A program made the position numbers and the translations under genes. From JANNNF01 sp040385825 (GTDB taxonomy: Bacteria > Pseudomonadota > Alphaproteobacteria > Rhodobacterales > Rhodobacteraceae), in the NCBI GenBank assembly GCA_040385825.1, contig JAZKGQ010000006.1, forward strand, positions 310,001-374,000: 64,000 nucleotides of DNA. Direction: 5' to 3'. A model generated the notes under the pieces. The model had not been told where the DNA came from and ran no database searches. It saw nothing but the letters and a program-made list of their open reading frames with translations. Shown here piece by piece: positions 59,982 through 64,000 of this stretch. Position 1 is the stretch's first letter; each line of letters opens with the position of its first letter.

Positions 59982-60833
59982 TCACCTCTGGCAGGTGGGG
60001 CAATGGAAGGACGACCGGCCAGACTGCACGGTACGGGCAATGACGGATCCGCAACCGGGGGTCAGGCACGGTTCGCCCTCTCGCCCATACACCGCAAAGC
60101 GGTGCTGGAAATAGCCCAGCTCGCCATCCGCCTGGCGGTAATCGCGCAAGGACGACCCGCCCGCCTCGATCGCCTCGTCCAGCACGGCGCGGATGATCGG
60201 CACCAGCCCCGCCACCTGTGCCGCCGTCAGATCGCCCGCCTTGCGCAGCGGGCTGATGCCCGCCCGGTACAGGGTTTCGCAGACATAGATATTGCCCAGA
60301 CCGGCCACGACCCCCTGATCCAGCAGCGCCGATTTGATCGGCGTGTTGCGCCCCTTCAGCCGCCCGACCAGATAGGATTCGCTGAATTCGTTGCCCAAAG
60401 GCTCTGGTCCCAACCCCGCCAGCAGCATGTGGCCGTCGGCCCGCGCCGTCGCCATCATGTCCATCGCGCCAAAGCGGCGGGCATCGTTGAAGGTGACGCG
60501 CGACCCGCCCTCCATATCCAGCACCACATGATCATGCTTTTGCGGGGCCGGATGGGCGTGGTGAAAGTCACCGATCTGGGCACCCGAAATCAGCATCCGC
60601 CCCGACATGCCCAGATGAATCAGCAGCGATTCGCCCGATGACAGGTCGGCCAGAATATACTTGGACCGCCGCCGCAGCCCCAGAACCCGCGCGCCGGTCA
60701 GCCTTTCCGCCATGCCAACCGGAAACGGCCAGCGCAGATCGGGGCGGTTGACGGCGGCATGGCGGATCAACCGCCCCTCCATCACGGGCAGCAACCCACG
60801 GCGTACGGTTTCAACCTCGGGCAATTCGGGCAT
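59982..60833 (-). CDS. mutM: Formamidopyrimidine-DNA glycosylase
   Basis: The enzyme removes oxidised purines such as 8-oxoG and cuts the AP site. The 283-residue product has the catalytic N-terminal proline (MPELPEVETVRRGLLP), the helix-two-turn-helix segment with GLGNIYVCETLYRAGISP, and the C-terminal zinc finger CLTPGCGSVIARTVQSGRSS with CPTCQR. ATG at 60833 is required to place Pro at position 2. It is divergent from ubiE. Confidence 0.96.
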   Translation of the reverse strand: MPELPEVETVRRGLLPVMEGRLIRHAAVNRPDLRWPFPVGMAERLTGARVLGLRRRSKYILADLSSGESLLIHLGMSGRMLISGAQIGDFHHAHPAPQKHDHVVLDMEGGSRVTFNDARRFGAMDMMATARADGHMLLAGLGPEPLGNEFSESYLVGRLKGRNTPIKSALLDQGVVAGLGNIYVCETLYRAGISPLRKAGDLTAAQVAGLVPIIRAVLDEAIEAGGSSLRDYRQADGELGYFQHRFAVYGREGEPCLTPGCGSVIARTVQSGRSSFHCPTCQR

Positions 60834-60916
60834 GGCGGCTTTCGGACATTGGGGCGCATTGCAGCGGCGCAGGACCGACCTATAAGGAAGGGGAAGCGAT
60901 AGGACGGCAAGACCCC

Positions 60917-61660
60917 ATGAGCAGCGATCCAGACCAGACCACGCATTTCGGCTATCAGACCGTGCATGAGGCCGACAAAGCCGGGATGGTGCATGGCGTG
61001 TTTTCCCGCGTGGCCAGCAAATACGACGTGATGAATGACCTGATGTCGGGCGGCGTGCATCGGCTGTGGAAAGACGCGATGATGGATTGGTTGGCCCCTC
61101 GTGCCGGCCAGCGGTTGCTGGACGTGGCGGGCGGCACCGGCGATGTGGCGTTCCGGTTTCTGAAACGGGGCGGGTCTTCGGCGGTGGTCTGCGATCTGAC
61201 CGAACCCATGCTGATCGAGGGCCGCAAACGGGCCGAGGCGGAAGGCGCGCCTTTGGACTGGGTGGTGGGCGATGCGATGGCGCTGCCCTTTGCCGACAAA
61301 TCCTTCGATGTTTACACAATCTCTTTCGGCATCCGGAACGTGACCCGGATCGGCGATGCGCTGAGCGAGGCCTACCGCGTGCTGAAACCCGGCGGGCGGC
61401 TGATGGTGCTGGAATTTTCGCGCATTCCCAATGACATGATGCAGAAGGCCTATGATATTTATTCCTTCAACGTCATCCCGGTGATGGGGCAGATCGTGGC
61501 CGGGGATCGTGACAGTTATCAGTACCTTGTCGAATCCATCCGAAAGTTTCCGGTGCAGGAAGATTTTGCCGCGATGATCCGCTCTGCCGGGTTTGGTCAG
61601 GTGAAATACCGCAACCTGACCATGGGTGTCGCGGCCCTGCATTCCGGCTGGAAACTGTGA
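60917..61660 (+). CDS. ubiE: Ubiquinone/menaquinone biosynthesis C-methyltransferase
   Basis: This 247-residue SAM-dependent methyltransferase acts on the ubiquinone ring. UbiE signatures are YDVMNDLMSGGVHRLWKD, motif I LLDVAGGTGDVAFRFL, FDVYTISFGIRNVT, and RVLKPGGRLMVLEFS. The start at 60917 fits the family. It overlaps ubiB by four bases (GTGA). Confidence 0.96.
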   Translation: MSSDPDQTTHFGYQTVHEADKAGMVHGVFSRVASKYDVMNDLMSGGVHRLWKDAMMDWLAPRAGQRLLDVAGGTGDVAFRFLKRGGSSAVVCDLTEPMLIEGRKRAEAEGAPLDWVVGDAMALPFADKSFDVYTISFGIRNVTRIGDALSEAYRVLKPGGRLMVLEFSRIPNDMMQKAYDIYSFNVIPVMGQIVAGDRDSYQYLVESIRKFPVQEDFAAMIRSAGFGQVKYRNLTMGVAALHSGWKL

Positions 61661-63186
61661 GGGGTCCGCATAACATCTGGCGGCTGATCCGCACCGGGGC
61701 CACGCTGGAACGCACAGGGGCGATGGACGTGGTGCTGGAGGCGTTTCGTGCGCCCCCCCGCCTGCGGTTCGCGGCCCGTCTGCTGGGTTGGCCGTTCAAA
61801 TGGCTGGGGTTGAAAGGCGACCCCGATCTGCCGCCCGCCACCCGCGCCCTGACCGCCCTTGGCCCGGCCTACATCAAGTTCGGCCAGATTCTGTCCACCC
61901 GCCCCGATATTGTCGGCGAGGAACTGGCCCTGCAACTCAAGTATTTGCAGGACAAACTGCCGCCTTTCCCGATTGCGGTGGCGAAAAAGATGATCGCGGC
62001 GGAACTGGAACAACCGGTCGACAGCCTGTTTTCCGAGTTTTCCGAACCTGTCGCCGCCGCCTCGATTGCGCAGGTGCACAAGGCGCGGATGGCGGAAACC
62101 GGCGAGGAAGTGGCGGTCAAAGTGCTGCGTCCCAACATCGAGCGCGCCTTCCGCAAGGACATTGACGCCTTCTATCTGGCCGCGCGCGGGATCGAACTGC
62201 TGGCCCCTTCGGCCCGCCGCCTGCGCCCGATGGACGTGATCCGCCACTTTGAGGGCGTGGTGATGGGAGAGCTGGATTTGCGGCTCGAATCCTCGGCCGC
62301 CGCCGAATTTGCCGCCAATACGGTGAACGATGCCGGGTTTTCGGTGCCCAAACCGCGCTGGTTTCTGTCGGGCCGTACGGTGATGACGCTGGATTGGGTC
62401 GAAGGCATCGGCCTGAACGAGAATGACGCGATTGACGCCGCAGGCCATGACCGGCGCGTGTTGGGCGCGCGGGTGCTGCAACTGTTCCTGAACCACGCGC
62501 TGCGCGACGGGTATTTCCACGCCGACATGCACCAGGGCAACCTCAAGATCGCGGCCAACGGTGATATCGTCGCCTATGATTTCGGCATCATGGGCCGGAT
62601 CGACGAATATACCCGCCGGGTTTACGCGGAAATTCTGTTCGGCTTCATCCGCAAGGATTATCGCCGGGTCGCAGAAGTGCATTTCGAGGCCGGCTATGTG
62701 CCCGCCGACCGCGACATCGACGAATTCGCCCGCGCTCTGCGCGCCGTGGGCGAACCGATTTTCGGCATGGATGCCAGCCGGATTTCGATGGCGCGGCTGC
62801 TGTCCTACCTGTTCGAGGTGACCGAACGCTTTGGCATGGAAACCCGGACCGAACTGATCCTGTTGCAGCGGACCATGGTGGTGGTCGAAGGGGTGGCGCG
62901 CGGTCTGGACCCGCATATCAACATCTGGGAAGTGGCCAAGCCGATTGTCGAAGGCTATATCAAGAAAAGCATCGGACCCAAGGCCCTGCTTGCCGATCTG
63001 GCCAAGACAGCGCGCGTTCTGGCAAGGTTCGGGCCGAAATTGCCTGCCTTGATGGAAGCTCAGCTGATCAAGATGAACAACCCCGCGCCGCCCCCTGCTG
63101 TGCGGCGCGGCTATCACCCGGTTGTGCTGGTGCTGGCCGGGGCGGTGATCGCGGGTCTGGGTGTCTGGGCCGGAACGCTGCTTTAG
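61657..63186 (+). CDS. ubiB: UbiB-family atypical kinase for ubiquinone synthesis
   Basis: This 509-residue membrane-associated protein has the ADCK/UbiB KxGQ motif in LGPAYIKFGQILSTRPDIV near residue 70, an Ala-rich nucleotide loop (VAAASIAQVHKARM), a lysine in EVAVKVLRPNI, and the catalytic-type HADMHQGNLKI with YDFGIMGRID. The C-terminus has a predicted membrane helix (VVLVLAGAVIAGLGVWAGTL). GTG at 61657 overlaps the ubiE stop. An insertion sequence begins three bases after its stop. Confidence 0.95.
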   Translation: MRGPHNIWRLIRTGATLERTGAMDVVLEAFRAPPRLRFAARLLGWPFKWLGLKGDPDLPPATRALTALGPAYIKFGQILSTRPDIVGEELALQLKYLQDKLPPFPIAVAKKMIAAELEQPVDSLFSEFSEPVAAASIAQVHKARMAETGEEVAVKVLRPNIERAFRKDIDAFYLAARGIELLAPSARRLRPMDVIRHFEGVVMGELDLRLESSAAAEFAANTVNDAGFSVPKPRWFLSGRTVMTLDWVEGIGLNENDAIDAAGHDRRVLGARVLQLFLNHALRDGYFHADMHQGNLKIAANGDIVAYDFGIMGRIDEYTRRVYAEILFGFIRKDYRRVAEVHFEAGYVPADRDIDEFARALRAVGEPIFGMDASRISMARLLSYLFEVTERFGMETRTELILLQRTMVVVEGVARGLDPHINIWEVAKPIVEGYIKKSIGPKALLADLAKTARVLARFGPKLPALMEAQLIKMNNPAPPPAVRRGYHPVVLVLAGAVIAGLGVWAGTLL

Positions 63187-63188
63187 GG

Positions 63189-64000
63189 TGTTTGATCCCG
63201 GAGTTTGATGGTGGAATCTTTTCCTTGGAATGGAAGGAGGTACTATGGGCCAGATTCTTCACGGGAGCGCCACCACGACTGAGGCAATCCGTAGAGCAAT
63301 ACAAAATAGTGAAGAGAGCTTGAGGGCGCTTTCGGCGCGTTACGGGATCAATCAGAAGACCGTGGCGAAGTGGCGCAAGCGGACATCGGTCGCGGATGTG
63401 CCTACCGGTCCGAAGGATGCCAAGTCGACAGTTCTGACGCCTGACGAAGAGGCGATCATCGTCGCGTTCCGGCGGCATACTCTGCTGCCGCTGGATGATT
63501 GCCTCTATTCATTGCAGCCTTCGATACCACACCTAAGCCGATCATCCTTGCACCGCTGCCTTCAGCGGCACGATATCAGCCGCCTGCCCGAAGTTGACGG
63601 CGACAAGCCAGCGAAGAAAAAGTTCAAGGCCTACCCGCTCGGCTACTTCCACGTTGATATTGCTGAGGTTCAGACGGCCGAGGGCAAGTTGTATCTCTTC
63701 GTCGCCATCGACCCGTTGCCCGGCAGGTGATTGCCTTGCAATCGCCGAGAGGGGCACCTCCAAGTTCGCTTTCGTGGAACTGCACCAGAAGGTCGGGAAA
63801 ATGGCCGCCGCTGCCTTTCTGCGCAACCTGATCGCCGCCGTGCCCTACAGACTCCACATTGTGCTCACCAACAATGGCATCCAGTTCACACATCACGACC
63901 GGCATATTTATGCCTTCGAACATATCTTCGATCGCGTCTGCCGGGAACATGAAATCGAACACCGATTGACCAAGGTGAAGCACCCTTGGACCAATGGCCA
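63189..64000 (+). mobile_element. IS481-family insertion sequence, left end to window edge
   Basis: The element appears to begin with TGT at 63189, two bases past the ubiB stop, with a leader of 56 bases before the transposase ATG. The TGT terminus is usual for IS481 elements. The right end lies beyond the window, so target duplication and terminal repeats cannot be checked. Confidence 0.7.
63245..64000 (+). pseudogene. IS481-family transposase, frameshifted and truncated by window edge
   Basis: The reading frame begins MGQILHGSATTTEAIRRAIQ, with a helix-turn-helix LRALSARYGINQKTVAKWRK and the first catalytic Asp region YFHVDIAEVQTAEGKLYLFV. After VAID a 37-base insert (63713-63749) shifts the frame and brings a TGA at 63728. 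Coding resumes in another phase at 63750 with TSKFAFVELHQKVGKMAAAA, then LRNLIAAVPYRLHIVLTNNG. The second catalytic Asp, normally in LTDNG, is Asn here. The remaining part continues as HRLTKVKHPWTNG to the edge. It should be inactive. Confidence 0.82.

Overview
The window is a 64 kb piece of a high-GC alphaproteobacterial chromosome, most likely from the family Rhodobacteraceae (Rhodobacter/Cereibacter/Gemmobacter-like). The grounds are the gene order dnaA-dnaN-recF-gyrB beside rpsT, mutM and ubiE-ubiB; an RpoE-ChrR pair that looks very close to the Rhodobacter sphaeroides photooxidative-stress regulators; an aa3-oxidase subunit IV; and the DmdC-type acyl-CoA dehydrogenase and DHPS/cysteate genes typical of marine and photosynthetic members. 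All identifications come from reading sequence and remembered families; no database search was run.

Layout. 1-3.5 kb: housekeeping (rbfA end, dapB, a SDHAF4-like protein, rsmB). 3.5-9.1 kb: a stress locus. A four-gene operon (FAD oxidoreductase, DUF1365, MFS transporter, SDR) is transcribed divergently from rpoE-chrR, and both directions carry the same TGATCC-N18-TATG promoter signature. 9-19 kb: mixed core genes (GNAT protein, lipoprotein, CoxIV, MBL hydrolase, DmdC-like dehydrogenase, Sua5, AMP nucleosidase, HU) with a fourfold tandem array of about 150 bp. 19.0-20.9 kb: a compact type II restriction-modification pair whose nuclease carries NgoMIV-type catalytic and recognition residues. 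21-33 kb: an uptake and catabolic island with a TctABC transporter, LysR regulator, Rieske monooxygenase and reductase of the betaine-demethylase type, and an opposing operon of GntR regulator, DapA-like lyase, aldehyde dehydrogenase and FAD amine oxidase. Together these fit N-demethylation and ring catabolism of a betaine such as (hydroxy)proline betaine. 33-43.6 kb: a DctB/DctD two-component pair, aroC, an MscS channel, a flavoprotein and a 1113-residue RTX/Hint protein. 43.8-46.8 kb: an HpsN-like, CuyA-like and racemase operon pointing to C3-sulfonate (DHPS/cysteate) use. 46.8-50.8 kb: a TolB-like/unknown pair, CutC, a ROK kinase and pyrF. 50.9-63.2 kb: the gyrB-recF-dnaN-dnaA replication block, rpsT, enoyl-CoA hydratase, mutM and ubiE-ubiB. 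The window ends inside a decayed IS481-family element inserted directly after ubiB.

The most useful leads are the paired RpoE promoters, the predicted GCCGGC-type restriction system, the betaine and sulfonate gene sets, the GAFAGA variant in the DctD-like activator, the tandem repeat array, and several small structural oddities (a probable CTG start, a 14-bp tandem duplication that uncoupled two genes, an inactivated transposase). I saw no CRISPR array, tRNA, rRNA or prophage.
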